DNA of 64,000 nt, from contig JAVHXV010000007.1 of NCBI GenBank assembly GCA_031119475.1, positions 1 through 64,000 of the forward strand, read 5' to 3'. Positions within the stretch are counted from its first letter, which is position 1, and each line of letters opens with the position of its first letter. The stretch is from Pedobacter sp. (GTDB lineage Bacteria; Bacteroidota; Bacteroidia; Sphingobacteriales; Sphingobacteriaceae). A program made the position numbers and the translations under genes. Below are positions 50,053-58,799 of this stretch, one piece after another. Under the pieces are notes generated by a model that searched no databases, was not told the DNA's origin, and saw only the letters and a list, made by a program, of their open reading frames with translations.

Positions 50053-52077
50053 ATGCAGCACACAGCTAAACCGGGTGAATATTGTAATAGCCTTTCACAC
50101 TATTCAAGACTGTTAACAAGGGAAGTGACCATTGGTGATATCGCCTTGGGCGGATCAAATCCGATCAGGATACAATCCATGACGACCACTGACACCATGG
50201 ACACCTTAGCTACCGTGGAACAGACCATCAGGATGGTCGAGTCGGGCTGTGATTATGTGCGCATTACGGCACCTAGCCTAAAGGAGGCCGAAAACCTGGC
50301 GAACATCAAAAAGGAACTGCGTTTGCGCGGCTACCAAGTGCCTTTGATCGCAGACATTCACTTCACTCCAAATGCAGCAGAACTGGCGGCAAGGATTGTC
50401 GAAAAAGTAAGGATCAATCCGGGCAATTATGCAGACAAAAAGCGGTTTGAAAACTTGGCCTATACCACATCGGCCTATCAGGCAGAGTTGGAAAGGATTT
50501 ATCAAAAATTTACGCCACTGGTCAAGATCTGCAAAGAATACGGTACGGCCATGCGGATCGGCACCAATCATGGTTCGCTTTCTGACCGCATCATGAGCCA
50601 CTATGGCGATACCCCAAGGGGAATGGTCGAGTCGGCGATGGAATTCATCCGCATGTGCGAAGACCAGAATTATTATAACCTGGTTATCTCCATGAAGGCC
50701 AGCAATACGCAGGTAATGGTCCAGGCTTATCGCTTGCTGGTAGCCACCATGGCCAAAGAGGGGATGAACTATCCCTTACATCTTGGCGTTACCGAGGCTG
50801 GAGACGGAGAAGATGGCAGGATCAAATCGGCCGTTGGAATAGGTACGCTTTTGGCCGATGGATTGGGAGATACGATCAGGGTTTCGCTTACGGAAGATCC
50901 AGAATTTGAAGCGCCAGTAGCCAAGGCTTTGGCAGATCGGTATGAGCAAAGTGCGGAGCGCAAAGCGCAAAGCGCAGAAAGGCAAAAGCCTAAAGCACAA
51001 AGCGAATTTCTTTCCACTGCAAAACCCACAACTCATAACCCACAACTCATAACTCACAACTCACAACTCATAACCTACGACCCTTATTCCTATTCAAGAA
51101 GAGTAACGACCGCAGTAGCTCAGATTGGGCACCATCATCCGCCTGTTGTAATGGCAGACATTAGTGGACAAAACTTAAAAGATCCTTACTTTTTGGGTGC
51201 ATTGGGCTATAATTACAATGCATTATTGGATAAATATAACCTGACCGACCAGGCGGTAGATCTCGTATACTTGGGAGATGAACTGCCTTCTTTTTCGTTT
51301 CCGGGCAACCTAAAGCAGGTCTACAATTATCCTACATGGCTAGCGCTGAAAGATAAAATCAACTGTTATCCATTGATCGATTTTAAGGATTATGCTACTT
51401 CAGCCCTATCCAAAGAAAGCCTGCATTTGATCAGCATCAAGGCTAGCGAGTTCGATTTTAACGATCTGCTGGCACAATCATTCGATCAAGTGGCAGCAGT
51501 TATTGTCTTGGAAACGGATGAAATCCAGCAGCAACGCGCTTTTTTTGTCGCCCTACAACAGCATAACATCCAAATTCCGGTCATCATCAAACAAGCCTAT
51601 GCCCCAATTGAGGCAGACGAGCTGATGTTGTATGCAGCCAGTGACCTGGGATCGTTGCTAACAGATGGATTCGGCGATGGTGTCTGGATTTCGGCCCCAT
51701 CAAACATATCGCTATCCTTGATCAACAGCACAAGTTTTGGCATCTTGCAGGCAACACGTACCAGAATTTCCAAAACAGAATACATTTCATGTCCAAGCTG
51801 TGGCCGTACCTTATTCGATCTGCAGGAAACAACACAATACATCAGGTCTAAAACAGATCATCTCAAAGGGATAAAAATAGCCATCATGGGCTGTATCGTA
51901 AATGGTCCAGGAGAAATGGCAGATGCCGATTACGGATATGTGGGTACCGGACCAGGTAAAATTACGCTCTACCGAGGTAAAGAGGTCATTAAAAAGAACG
52001 TGAATACCCCATCAGCATTAGATGAACTGATAGAAATCATTAAAGAAGATGGAAACTGGATCGAATCAATGACCTAA
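50053..52077 (+). CDS. ispG: 4-hydroxy-3-methylbut-2-enyl-diphosphate synthase, long form with repeat-encoded insert
   Basis: The 674-residue enzyme is the long plant/Bacteroidetes form of IspG with a TIM barrel, an extra domain and an iron-sulfur domain. Conserved elements are GSNPIRIQSMTTTDTMDT, CDYVRITAPSLKEAE, ADIHFTPNAA and RINPGNYADKK in the barrel; CPSCGRTLFDLQE (Cys near 580 and 583) and MGCIVNGPGEMADADYGYVG (Cys near 614) bind the 4Fe-4S cluster. It makes HMBPP in the MEP isoprenoid pathway. Residues about 297-345, at the junction after DTIRVSLTEDPEFE...ALADRYEQ, are encoded by repeat words (see separate entry). ATG at 50053 is chosen because the conserved YCNSLSHYSRL follows. Confidence 0.93.
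   Translation: MQHTAKPGEYCNSLSHYSRLLTREVTIGDIALGGSNPIRIQSMTTTDTMDTLATVEQTIRMVESGCDYVRITAPSLKEAENLANIKKELRLRGYQVPLIADIHFTPNAAELAARIVEKVRINPGNYADKKRFENLAYTTSAYQAELERIYQKFTPLVKICKEYGTAMRIGTNHGSLSDRIMSHYGDTPRGMVESAMEFIRMCEDQNYYNLVISMKASNTQVMVQAYRLLVATMAKEGMNYPLHLGVTEAGDGEDGRIKSAVGIGTLLADGLGDTIRVSLTEDPEFEAPVAKALADRYEQSAERKAQSAERQKPKAQSEFLSTAKPTTHNPQLITHNSQLITYDPYSYSRRVTTAVAQIGHHHPPVVMADISGQNLKDPYFLGALGYNYNALLDKYNLTDQAVDLVYLGDELPSFSFPGNLKQVYNYPTWLALKDKINCYPLIDFKDYATSALSKESLHLISIKASEFDFNDLLAQSFDQVAAVIVLETDEIQQQRAFFVALQQHNIQIPVIIKQAYAPIEADELMLYAASDLGSLLTDGFGDGVWISAPSNISLSLINSTSFGILQATRTRISKTEYISCPSCGRTLFDLQETTQYIRSKTDHLKGIKIAIMGCIVNGPGEMADADYGYVGTGPGKITLYRGKEVIKKNVNTPSALDELIEIIKEDGNWIESMT
50941..51086. 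repeat. Word-repeat element in frame inside ispG
   Basis: Purine-leaning words (AGCAAAGTGCGGAGCGCAAA, AAGCGCAGAAAGGCAAAAG) occupy 50945-51003. Words of the ACTCATAACCCACA type occupy 51025-51086 as the pyrimidine arm. The block keeps the ispG frame open and encodes an Ala/Glu/Arg/Lys-rich stretch and then an N-P-Q-L-I-T-H repeat. The two arms here are less complementary than elsewhere but show the same order and composition. Confidence 0.8.
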
Positions 52078-52120
52078 TGACCTTAGTTCCCCAATGACCT
52101 TATGACCTAATCATATAACC
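52066..52120. repeat. Word repeat at the ispG 3' end (ATGACCTTA type)
   Basis: ATGACCTAATGACCTTA begins inside the final codons of ispG (M-T-stop) and recurs as AATGACCTTATGACCTAATCAT up to 52113. The repeat lies in the 45-base gap to the convergent YjbQ gene. Confidence 0.65.
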
Positions 52121-52122
52121 GA

Positions 52123-52548
52123 CTAATCAGCACCCCAGGCCGTGAGCACCAGATTTCTGCTTCCACCATGGTTGCGGTGTTCGCACAAGTAAATCCCCTG
52201 CCAAGTCCCAATGTTGAGTTCGCCATTGGTAATCGGTACCATCACACTGTTTCCCAAGAGCGCTGCCTTTAAATGGGCGGGCATATCATCTGGACCTTCA
52301 TCCTGATGTAGGAAATCGGGATCATTTTCTGCTACTGTTTTGTTGAACCACATTTCAAAATCCATCCTAACTGTTGGGTCTGCATTTTCATTTAACGTAA
52401 GGCTGGCAGAAGTATGCTGTATAAAAACCTGCAAGACTCCCGCCTTAAGCCTAGCGATTTCTGGAAAGGCGTGGGTGATCTCAGTCGTGATCAGATGAAA
52501 ACCACGATTTCTTGGTCGTAGCGTAAGTTCCTTTTGGTAAATTTGCAT
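52123..52548 (-). CDS. YjbQ-family protein (UPF0047)
   Basis: The 141-residue protein matches YjbQ throughout: RGFHLITTEI near the start, LQVFIQHTSASLTLNENADPTVRMDFEMWFNK, then EGPDDMPAHLKAALLGNSVMVPITNGELNIGTWQGIYLCEHRNHGG. The conserved His, Glu and Asp residues are all present. Some family members have weak thiamine-phosphate-synthase activity; the physiological role is open. ATG at 52548 gives the family's usual N-terminus. It is convergent with ispG and has no operon partner. Confidence 0.88.
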   Translation of the reverse strand: MQIYQKELTLRPRNRGFHLITTEITHAFPEIARLKAGVLQVFIQHTSASLTLNENADPTVRMDFEMWFNKTVAENDPDFLHQDEGPDDMPAHLKAALLGNSVMVPITNGELNIGTWQGIYLCEHRNHGGSRNLVLTAWGAD

Positions 52549-52598
52549 GGTAGTCGATATGGAGTTGAGCAAAATTAACAAAAAAAGCTACGCCTTGT

Positions 52599-52910
52599 TT
52601 ACCAGTTCTTTACCCTCGATGCCAATAGCGTGGTGTTTTTTGTAACAGGGGAATCGATCAATTGTGCCAATGCCTGATCTAATCCTTTTTTGATCTTGGT
52701 CCGCTTAATGTTCATTCTTTTTCCGCTAATCGTTTCCTGATAAATCAGTTCCTGTTGGTCGTTGTAGAATTTGACGACCGAAATTTTTGGCGATTTCACG
52801 TTCGACTCGATAACCCAATGTGCAAAATTGGCTGTTTCTTTTTTTTCCTGGGCCCTGGCGCCAATCGAAATGACTATACCTAACAGGGCGCCGATCATAG
52901 TTTTTTTCAT
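52599..52910 (-). CDS. Small hypothetical secreted protein
   Basis: The 103-residue protein has a signal peptide (MKKTMIGALLGIVISIGARAQ) and a mature part of about 80 residues with ISVVKFYNDQQELIYQETISGKRMNI and a C-terminal LLASRVKNW. ATG at 52910 is used; another ATG two codons upstream is equally possible. No family is recognised. It stands alone upstream of YjbQ on the same strand, 50 bases away. Confidence 0.6.
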   Translation of the reverse strand: MKKTMIGALLGIVISIGARAQEKKETANFAHWVIESNVKSPKISVVKFYNDQQELIYQETISGKRMNIKRTKIKKGLDQALAQLIDSPVTKNTTLLASRVKNW

Positions 52911-53135
52911 GTTCATGTGTATTTGGATCGAAACTAGGAATGAGAACCATCATCATTTTTGAATGAAGCCCATGGATGTGGTTTTGTGGATAGAAGACGA
53001 ATCTAAAGGGAGATTTGCCTTTGGGAAGGAAATAAGTAGGATCTGGATTTCGAACCCTGCTGTTCGTCTACAAAATCAGGTTGTTTATCGATAGGGGCTA
53101 TAAAAATTAAAGATTTTAAGGGTAATCCGTTATTT

Positions 53136-54230
53136 TTGGGAGTGGCCAGACTTTCTGCTCAGTTAACGACAAAGCGCATTGCCATCCATTTTATTTTTTG
53201 GGTGCTGGTATGGCTGTTTACCTCTTTCATTTATGGGTATACCAAGTATGACCTGGCGTTTTCCCTCACCAACAATGTCCTTTTTCTGCCCATCCATATC
53301 CTGTATTTCTATGTGGTCTCGTATGTGATCATTCCCAAGTATCTTTTCAGGAAGCGATACCTGCTGTTTGTGATTACCCTTTTTCCGTTCGTTTTTTTTA
53401 TTCCCTTGCTGAATAGGCTGCTTGATATCTTGGTCATCGATCCGCGGGTAGAAAGTTATATCAGAATGAAAGGAATGCCGCTATGGGAACGTACCAATAA
53501 GGATTTCTGGTCCAGGTTTACTAATCCTGCTGCTTACCTGAGTGCATTTAAAGGAGCTAATTTCGTGATCTGGTTTGCCATTGTAATCAAATTTTTCAAG
53601 CTCTGGTATGAACGTCACCATGCCGCGCTTCAGGCAGAGCTGCGCTTGCTCAAAGGTCAGATCCATCCACATTTTTTATTCAATACCTTGAACAATCTAT
53701 ATGCGCTGACTTTGAACCAATCGCCAAAATCTCCTCAGATCGTAATGGGCCTGTCAGAAATTTTGAGGTACATGCTATACGAATGCAATGTAGACCATGT
53801 GGGGCTTCGAAAAGATGTTGAGATCTTGGAAAGCTATGTCATGCTCGAAAAGTTAAGGTATGAGGAAAGGTTGGACCTGAGCTTCTCAACAGCTGGAGAA
53901 ATCGATCAGCACCAGATTGCGCCGCTGTTGTTGATGCTCTTGGTAGAAAATGCCTTTAAGCACGGAACTGGAGAAAGCGTGGGTCAGGTATGGATCAACA
54001 TCGACCTTACTGTAAAGCACAATTGGCTCAAATTTAAGATCGCCAATGGAAAGCCGGCCCACATAGATACAGAGGCGGCGCGGCATTTTGGGCATATCGG
54101 ATTGGAAAACGTCAGGAAGAGATTGCAACTGCTCTATCCCGATGCACATTCGTTAAAAATCTTTAATGAGGAGGAAATGTTTATCGTTATCCTTGAAATA
54201 GAATTGCAAAAACTGGCATATGAAAATTAA
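53136..54230 (+). CDS. LytS-type sensor histidine kinase
   Basis: The 364-residue protein has four N-terminal transmembrane helices (about residues 12-150) and then a His_kinase domain (PF06580-type): the phosphoacceptor in GQIHPHFLFNTLNNLYAL (His177), MLLVENAFKHG as the N box, and the C-terminal GHIGLENVRKRLQLLY. It would phosphorylate the LytTR regulator encoded directly after it (11-base overlap). The start is uncertain: TTG at 53136 overlaps a TATTTTTG promoter-like box, and GTG at 53142 is the alternative. The signal is unknown. Confidence 0.88.
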   Translation: MGVARLSAQLTTKRIAIHFIFWVLVWLFTSFIYGYTKYDLAFSLTNNVLFLPIHILYFYVVSYVIIPKYLFRKRYLLFVITLFPFVFFIPLLNRLLDILVIDPRVESYIRMKGMPLWERTNKDFWSRFTNPAAYLSAFKGANFVIWFAIVIKFFKLWYERHHAALQAELRLLKGQIHPHFLFNTLNNLYALTLNQSPKSPQIVMGLSEILRYMLYECNVDHVGLRKDVEILESYVMLEKLRYEERLDLSFSTAGEIDQHQIAPLLLMLLVENAFKHGTGESVGQVWINIDLTVKHNWLKFKIANGKPAHIDTEAARHFGHIGLENVRKRLQLLYPDAHSLKIFNEEEMFIVILEIELQKLAYEN

Positions 54231-54936
54231 GGCACTGATTGTAGATGATGAACCACATGCCATCGAGGTGATCGAAAACTACCTGCAGCATGTTCCGGAA
54301 GTAGAAATTGTGGGCAGCTGCCAGGATGGGATCAAGGCCTTCCAGATCTTGCAGCAGAAAAAGATAGACCTTATTTTTTTGGATGTGAAGATGCCAGGGC
54401 TAACCGGGACGGATCTGGTCAAAAGCCTAAAAAGTCCGCCAAAGATTATCTTTACCACAGCGTATAGCGAATATGCGGTGGCCGGATTTGAATTAGATGC
54501 GCTCGATTACCTTGTAAAACCCATTCCTTTTGAGCGGTTTTTAAAGGCGATGGACAAAGTGCTGAAGTACTTTGGATCGCTCAGATCTGTTGCGGTAGTG
54601 GAGCGGCCTACCTTGATGGGGCCTGATCAGTTCATTTACCTTAAAGTAGAACGGAAAATGGTCAAGATCAACGTCAACGAAATCTGTTGGATCGAGAGTG
54701 TAAAGGATTATGTAAAAGTGGTAACCGCGGAAAGAACACTGGTCTCCAAACAAAAAATCAGCCTGCTCGAAGAATTATTGCCCGAAGATCAATTTTGTAG
54801 GATCCATCGCTCCTTTATTATTTCACTGGCCAAAGTAGAAAGCTATTATTCGTTCGCTGTGGAGATTTTAGGAAAAGAACTGCCCATTGGAAGAAATTAT
54901 AAGCAGAATGTGCAGAGATGTCTTAAAGAAAAGTAA
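54220..54936 (+). CDS. LytTR-family response regulator
   Basis: The 238-residue protein has a receiver domain (phosphorylated Asp55 in FLDVKMPGLTG, Thr in IIFTTAYSEYAV, Lys in YLVKPI) and a C-terminal LytTR DNA-binding domain from about residue 135 (FIYLKVERKMVKIN, RIHRSFIISLAKVESY). It is the partner of the LytS kinase in front, whose stop codon it overlaps. The last codons AAAGAAAAG are continuous with the following repeat words. Confidence 0.92.
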   Translation: MKIKALIVDDEPHAIEVIENYLQHVPEVEIVGSCQDGIKAFQILQQKKIDLIFLDVKMPGLTGTDLVKSLKSPPKIIFTTAYSEYAVAGFELDALDYLVKPIPFERFLKAMDKVLKYFGSLRSVAVVERPTLMGPDQFIYLKVERKMVKINVNEICWIESVKDYVKVVTAERTLVSKQKISLLEELLPEDQFCRIHRSFIISLAKVESYYSFAVEILGKELPIGRNYKQNVQRCLKEK

Positions 54937-55034
54937 AAGTTGAAAGTTAAAAGTTGAAAGTTTAAATTTCCTAGAGAGAATAACATCTCACATCTTACAT
55001 CTCACATCTCTTTACGCTTTCCGCTCTACGCTAC
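54926..55034. repeat. Word-repeat element (AAAAGTTGAAAG / ACATCTCAC type)
   Basis: AAAAGTTGAAAGTT words start in the last codons of the LytTR gene and run to 54970. ACATCTCACATCTTAC and CTCTACGCTAC words follow as the pyrimidine part (54986-55034), reaching the stop codon of the convergent lipoprotein gene. Confidence 0.7.
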
Positions 55035-55531
55035 TTCTTCACCTTCCAGGTCTCTGTCCACACAAAGCTATCATTGCCATATTTCATGGTTTTTTCATAT
55101 TTGAATGTGGTACCATCATTGATCAAAATTTTTAGGTCTGTTGTAATGGAATTGCTCGTGTTGTAGATTTGTATTTTGGTATTGTTTTCTATAAATCGCC
55201 ACTTCACCGTTACGGTTTGCGAATCCAATGGGCTACAACGCAGGGGACCATTGTCGTAAACACAATCCCCATTGCTCTTGAACATCCGGAGGTCATCGAG
55301 AATGCAGGGCAGTGCATAATAATCGCTATAGATATTTGTGCTCGATCCGACAAAAGTATCGGGATAGGCCGGATTTGATGTGGATGAAACTAAAATATAA
55401 TATTTGTCGACAAGGTTTTCAAAGGGATTGGGTGCAGGTTCGGGAGCTACATTTTCGGTAACATCTTCAGATTTGGAGCAGGCCAATAGAACCAGCAGGC
55501 TGACCAAAAATAATAGCGTATGGATTTTCAT
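55031..55531 (-). CDS. Hypothetical lipoprotein, lipocalin-like suspected
   Basis: The 166-residue protein has a lipoprotein signal with VLLAC (Cys18). The mature part starts with a Pro/Glu-rich linker and has strands such as KYYILVSSTSN, LRMFKSNGDCVYDNGP, VTVKWRFIENNTKIQIYN and FKYEKTMKYGND. The order is compatible with a lipocalin-like barrel, and two cysteines (CILDD...CVYDNG) may form a disulfide. ATG at 55531 is chosen for the signal; the longer frame reads through the next gene's end. Confidence 0.65.
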   Translation of the reverse strand: MKIHTLLFLVSLLVLLACSKSEDVTENVAPEPAPNPFENLVDKYYILVSSTSNPAYPDTFVGSSTNIYSDYYALPCILDDLRMFKSNGDCVYDNGPLRCSPLDSQTVTVKWRFIENNTKIQIYNTSNSITTDLKILINDGTTFKYEKTMKYGNDSFVWTETWKVKK

Positions 55532-55655
55532 TAAATAGTTAACCTTTAATTGTTTAACTATAAAATTATCGCTTACAGTCCAGCTATAAAACACTAAGCG
55601 CCAGGATACGTTTTTATTTTGCAGATGGCTAAAATGGATTGGTATTGGGGCACAA

Positions 55656-56225
55656 CTAGTGCAAGCAACCAATATATAAGCGCGACCTTAGAACAAATGC
55701 CTTAGGTGCAGCAGATTTGAGCAAAATCAGCGCGCTATCAGCTGATTTCCTGTTCTCATAGATGCCGCTGACCAGGGCCATCATATGCCCGTTTGAATGG
55801 CGTTTGTAAATTGAGAGATATTCCAAGCTCAAATGCGCGCCAGGAATTCTTCTGGGAAAATAATCGCCGGCATAGATTTCATCTTCATCATCTTCTGGCA
55901 AGGCGATCAGGTTTTTTTTGGGGTAAAAAGTACGCCCGAGGGTATCTATTGGCAGGCCGAGCTGGGCATGGACTTGAAATAGTTTCGAGCGAAGCGTATT
56001 GTAGTTCAGTCCCGTATCGGCCACTACCACATCATAATCTGCATATAGCTCTTCCGCTGGTACTGAGTCTGTTTTGCTCAGTGCGGCTTCTTTTTGGTTT
56101 GGAAGAGGGTCGGCCTTTACGGGTTTTTGCTTTTCTTGCTGACCTTGGGTGCAAGAAGACAAGAAAATTGCCAATAAAACACAAAGGCTGCCCGATTTGA
56201 TTAGTTTAGGATGGTTAAAGTTCAT
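55656..56225 (-). CDS. Hypothetical lipoprotein
   Basis: The 189-residue protein has a lipoprotein signal with FLSSC (Cys25). A Lys/Pro/Glu-rich linker follows to about residue 60. The C-terminal domain includes RTFYPKKNLIALPEDDEDEIYAGDYFPRR, YKRHSNGHMMALVSGIYENRKSADSALILLKSAAPKAFVLRSR. The end of this domain recalls SPOR-type peptidoglycan-binding domains, but the match is weak. It overlaps the alpha/beta hydrolase gene by 11 bases and is thus co-transcribed with it. Confidence 0.6.
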   Translation of the reverse strand: MNFNHPKLIKSGSLCVLLAIFLSSCTQGQQEKQKPVKADPLPNQKEAALSKTDSVPAEELYADYDVVVADTGLNYNTLRSKLFQVHAQLGLPIDTLGRTFYPKKNLIALPEDDEDEIYAGDYFPRRIPGAHLSLEYLSIYKRHSNGHMMALVSGIYENRKSADSALILLKSAAPKAFVLRSRLYIGCLH

Positions 56226-57039
56226 GGAGGAAGCGGATTGATTTTTTACAGACCTGAAAGAGCTTCGGTGGTAACGTTTCGCCTAGATAGGGATGGGAGG
56301 CACCAAATACATGATTGGCGTCTTTGATCTCGACCAGCCTGCTTTTTGGATTGGTATTGGCCAGTTTTTGGGCTACTTCAAATGGTACATTGACATCATT
56401 GTCGCCATGTACGATCAGCCAGGGCACATCGATTCGTGAGGCGGCATCGAGAATGTTCAATTGTTTGCTATTGGCTTCAAAATCGTCCAAAAGGGTAATG
56501 TTAAGGGGCATTTTCTCTTTGGTACGGGCATTTACGACATAGATTTTGCCCTCTCTCCGCCACGTTGCTTCCTGTTCCCTCCTCCATAAACTGCTAAAAT
56601 CTGCAATCGAACTCCAGGTAATCAATGCCCTAACCTTGGGATGGTTGGCTGCGGTAATGATGCCCAGACCACCGCCACGGCTATGCCCTATCAAAATAAC
56701 TTTTCCTACATTCAGGTTTTTTAGGGCATAATCGATCACGAGGTCAACATCCAACAATTCCTTTGAAAAAGTATTGCTAGCAAATACATCAAGATCGTTT
56801 ACGTCTGTAGGATGATCAGGATCTACACCACTGTGCGAAAGGTTAAATTTGAGGTAGCGATAGCCATTTTGTGCGAAATAATGGGCTGTAAGATGATGGG
56901 CTCCCCAATCTTTGAAGCCTTTAAAGCCATGTACAAAAATAACCAATGGTGCATCAGGTTGTTTTTGATCGATAGTTACGTCGATCAAGATGGGCCTATT
57001 GTTACTTCCAATAATTTGGTGGTGGTCAATGCTAATCAT
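56215..57039 (-). CDS. Alpha/beta hydrolase
   Basis: The 274-residue protein has the hydrolase core: oxyanion-hole HGFKGFKDWG, the nucleophile elbow GHSRGGG (Ser120), the acid in HGDNDVNVP and the histidine in ANHVFGASHP. No signal peptide is seen, so it acts in the cytoplasm. The substrate is unknown; the sequence resembles dienelactone hydrolase or BAAT-like esterases. It is the first gene of a two-gene unit with the lipoprotein. Confidence 0.83.
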   Translation of the reverse strand: MISIDHHQIIGSNNRPILIDVTIDQKQPDAPLVIFVHGFKGFKDWGAHHLTAHYFAQNGYRYLKFNLSHSGVDPDHPTDVNDLDVFASNTFSKELLDVDLVIDYALKNLNVGKVILIGHSRGGGLGIITAANHPKVRALITWSSIADFSSLWRREQEATWRREGKIYVVNARTKEKMPLNITLLDDFEANSKQLNILDAASRIDVPWLIVHGDNDVNVPFEVAQKLANTNPKSRLVEIKDANHVFGASHPYLGETLPPKLFQVCKKSIRFLHEL

Positions 57040-57394
57040 AGCTTAAAATTACGATAAAGAATGAAGCGAACCAATATGGATATCGGCTAGTTATTCATCA
57101 TCATCTTATAGAACCAGACCAACATATATCCTGCCTGTGTTCGGCTTGGTATAACGGAACATGAACGGAGGATGGACGGAAGATGAACGAAGGATGGACG
57201 AAGGATAAGGGATGAACAAGACTTCTGTTAGACTTCTATAATGGCTAATAAAACCTGATTTGAAAAGTTGTTAAAGATATCCTCGTTCATGTAATTTGTA
57301 TTCTTTCTAAATAAGCCTAAATTACAGCATAATGACAGTATTGCGGGTTGGCGTATTTACTTTTGTTGGCACTAAATAATAGGCTAAACCAATT
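57040..57394. other. 355-base gene-free stretch between divergent genes
   Basis: GGATGGACGGAAGATGAACG words occupy about 57165-57225 and form a purine arm without an obvious pyrimidine partner. The remaining sequence is A+T-rich and should carry the hemA promoter; a GTAATTTG sequence at 57295 is a weak -7 candidate. No gene is visible. Confidence 0.6.
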
Positions 57395-58621
57395 TTGGAA
57401 TATTTAAAGATAATTGCATTTACTCATCAACAGATTGACCTTAAGGCATTAGGGAAATTGGTCATCTGTGAGCATACGCTGGATGATCGGTTGAAAAATA
57501 TCCAATCGGCATTGCCTATCAAGGAAATATTCTATGTTGGCACCTGTAACCGGGTAGAATTTATTTTCACCAGTCCCGAAGAAATCAACAAGGCTTTTAT
57601 CTATAAATTTTTGCAGGTACTGGACATGGGCCTGCCCGAGACTTACCTGGAACAATTTATCGAAAATGTTGCGGTGTATGAGAAGGAGGAGGCTTTTAAC
57701 CACCTCATGCGTATTTCTTGTTCATTGGAAAGTTTGGTTGTGGGAGAAAAGGAAATTTTGGCCCAAGTCCGTAAGGCCTACGAGTGCTGCCGAGAGGCCG
57801 GTTTTACTGGCGATTACATGCGGATGATCATGAACCGCGTGGTCAAGACCGCCAAAGAAGTATATACGCATACCAATATCTCGAAAAATCCGGTTTCTAT
57901 AGTTTCCTTGGCCTACCGCAAATTGCGCGAATTAAATATGTGCGGCAGTGCGCGTTTATTGATCATTGGCGCAGGCGAAACGAACAGAAATCTGGCCCAA
58001 TACCTTAAGAAGCATAAATATTCGAATTTTTCTATTTTCAATAGGACGATAGAGAAAGCAGAAAGCCTGGCCAAAGAACTAAATGGTACGGCCTATCCGT
58101 TAAGCGAACTGGCCACTTTTAATAAAGGCTTCGATGTAATTATTACCTGCACCGGTGCTACACAGCCCATCCTGACCAATGAAATCTATGCCAGTTTGCT
58201 CAATGGCGACACCAGCAAAAAAGTAGTGGTCGATCTGGCCATTCCGAATGATACGGCCCCAGAAGTGATCGAAAAGTTTCCGCTGCATTATATCGAAGTC
58301 GAATCGCTAAAGGAAATTGCCAGAAAAAATATTCAGGAAAGATATGATGAGCTGGTACATGCAGAGCACATCATTGAAGAAAACATCAAGGAATTCGAAT
58401 CGGTACTGCGTCAGCGCAAAATTGAAATCGCCATGAGCGATGTGCCGAAAAAGATCAAGGAGATTAGACATACCGCAATGAATGGGGTGTTCGCAGAAGA
58501 AATCAATACCTTGGACGATAATTCTAAAGCCGTATTGGAACGGGTGATGGATTATATGGAAAAAAAATGTATCACCATCCCGATGGTCATGGCCAAGGAA
58601 ATTTTGGTTAAAAACAGCTGA
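57395..58621 (+). CDS. hemA: Glutamyl-tRNA reductase
   Basis: The 408-residue enzyme has the catalytic cysteine in VGTCNRVEF (Cys51), the conserved SLVVGEKEILAQVRKAYE, the NADPH site LIIGAGETN and the dimerisation helix at the end. It reduces glutamyl-tRNA to glutamate-1-semialdehyde, the first committed step of the C5 route. The start is TTG at 57395; no in-frame ATG is close upstream, and homologs begin with this strand. It opens the hemA-hemCD-hemB-hemL series. Confidence 0.93.
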   Translation: MEYLKIIAFTHQQIDLKALGKLVICEHTLDDRLKNIQSALPIKEIFYVGTCNRVEFIFTSPEEINKAFIYKFLQVLDMGLPETYLEQFIENVAVYEKEEAFNHLMRISCSLESLVVGEKEILAQVRKAYECCREAGFTGDYMRMIMNRVVKTAKEVYTHTNISKNPVSIVSLAYRKLRELNMCGSARLLIIGAGETNRNLAQYLKKHKYSNFSIFNRTIEKAESLAKELNGTAYPLSELATFNKGFDVIITCTGATQPILTNEIYASLLNGDTSKKVVVDLAIPNDTAPEVIEKFPLHYIEVESLKEIARKNIQERYDELVHAEHIIEENIKEFESVLRQRKIEIAMSDVPKKIKEIRHTAMNGVFAEEINTLDDNSKAVLERVMDYMEKKCITIPMVMAKEILVKNS

Positions 58622-58750
58622 ATAGAGTAAAAGGTAAGAGGGAAAAGGTAAATTCATACATCTTCCATTTTCCATATTACATCTTCCATCTTCCATTTTC
58701 CTTCTTTTTTCCATCCTTGATTTCACATTTCCCTCCTCAATTTCACATTT
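58622..58750. repeat. Word-repeat element (AAAGGTAAGAGGG / CATCTTCCATTTTCC type)
   Basis: A purine arm (AGTAAAAGGTAAGAGGGAAAAGG, 58626-58649) faces a long pyrimidine arm of CATCTTCCATTTTCC, ATATTACATCTTCC and TTTCACATTTCCCTCC words (58658-58750). It fills the gap between hemA and hemC. Confidence 0.75.
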
Positions 58751-58755
58751 TCCAT

Positions 58756-58763
58756 TAATTTTG
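58756..58763 (+). promoter_or_regulatory. Promoter -7-like box of hemC
   Basis: TAATTTTG matches TAnnTTTG and lies 36 bases before the hemC GTG. A clear -33 box is missing. Confidence 0.3.
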
Positions 58764-58799
58764 CAGTTTCCATTAATTTAGTAGAAAACATATAACAAG

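Noticed and set aside
55656..56225. Confident SPOR-domain assignment for the lipoprotein
   Set aside because: Only the last 40 residues resemble a SPOR repeat; the match is too weak to name the domain.
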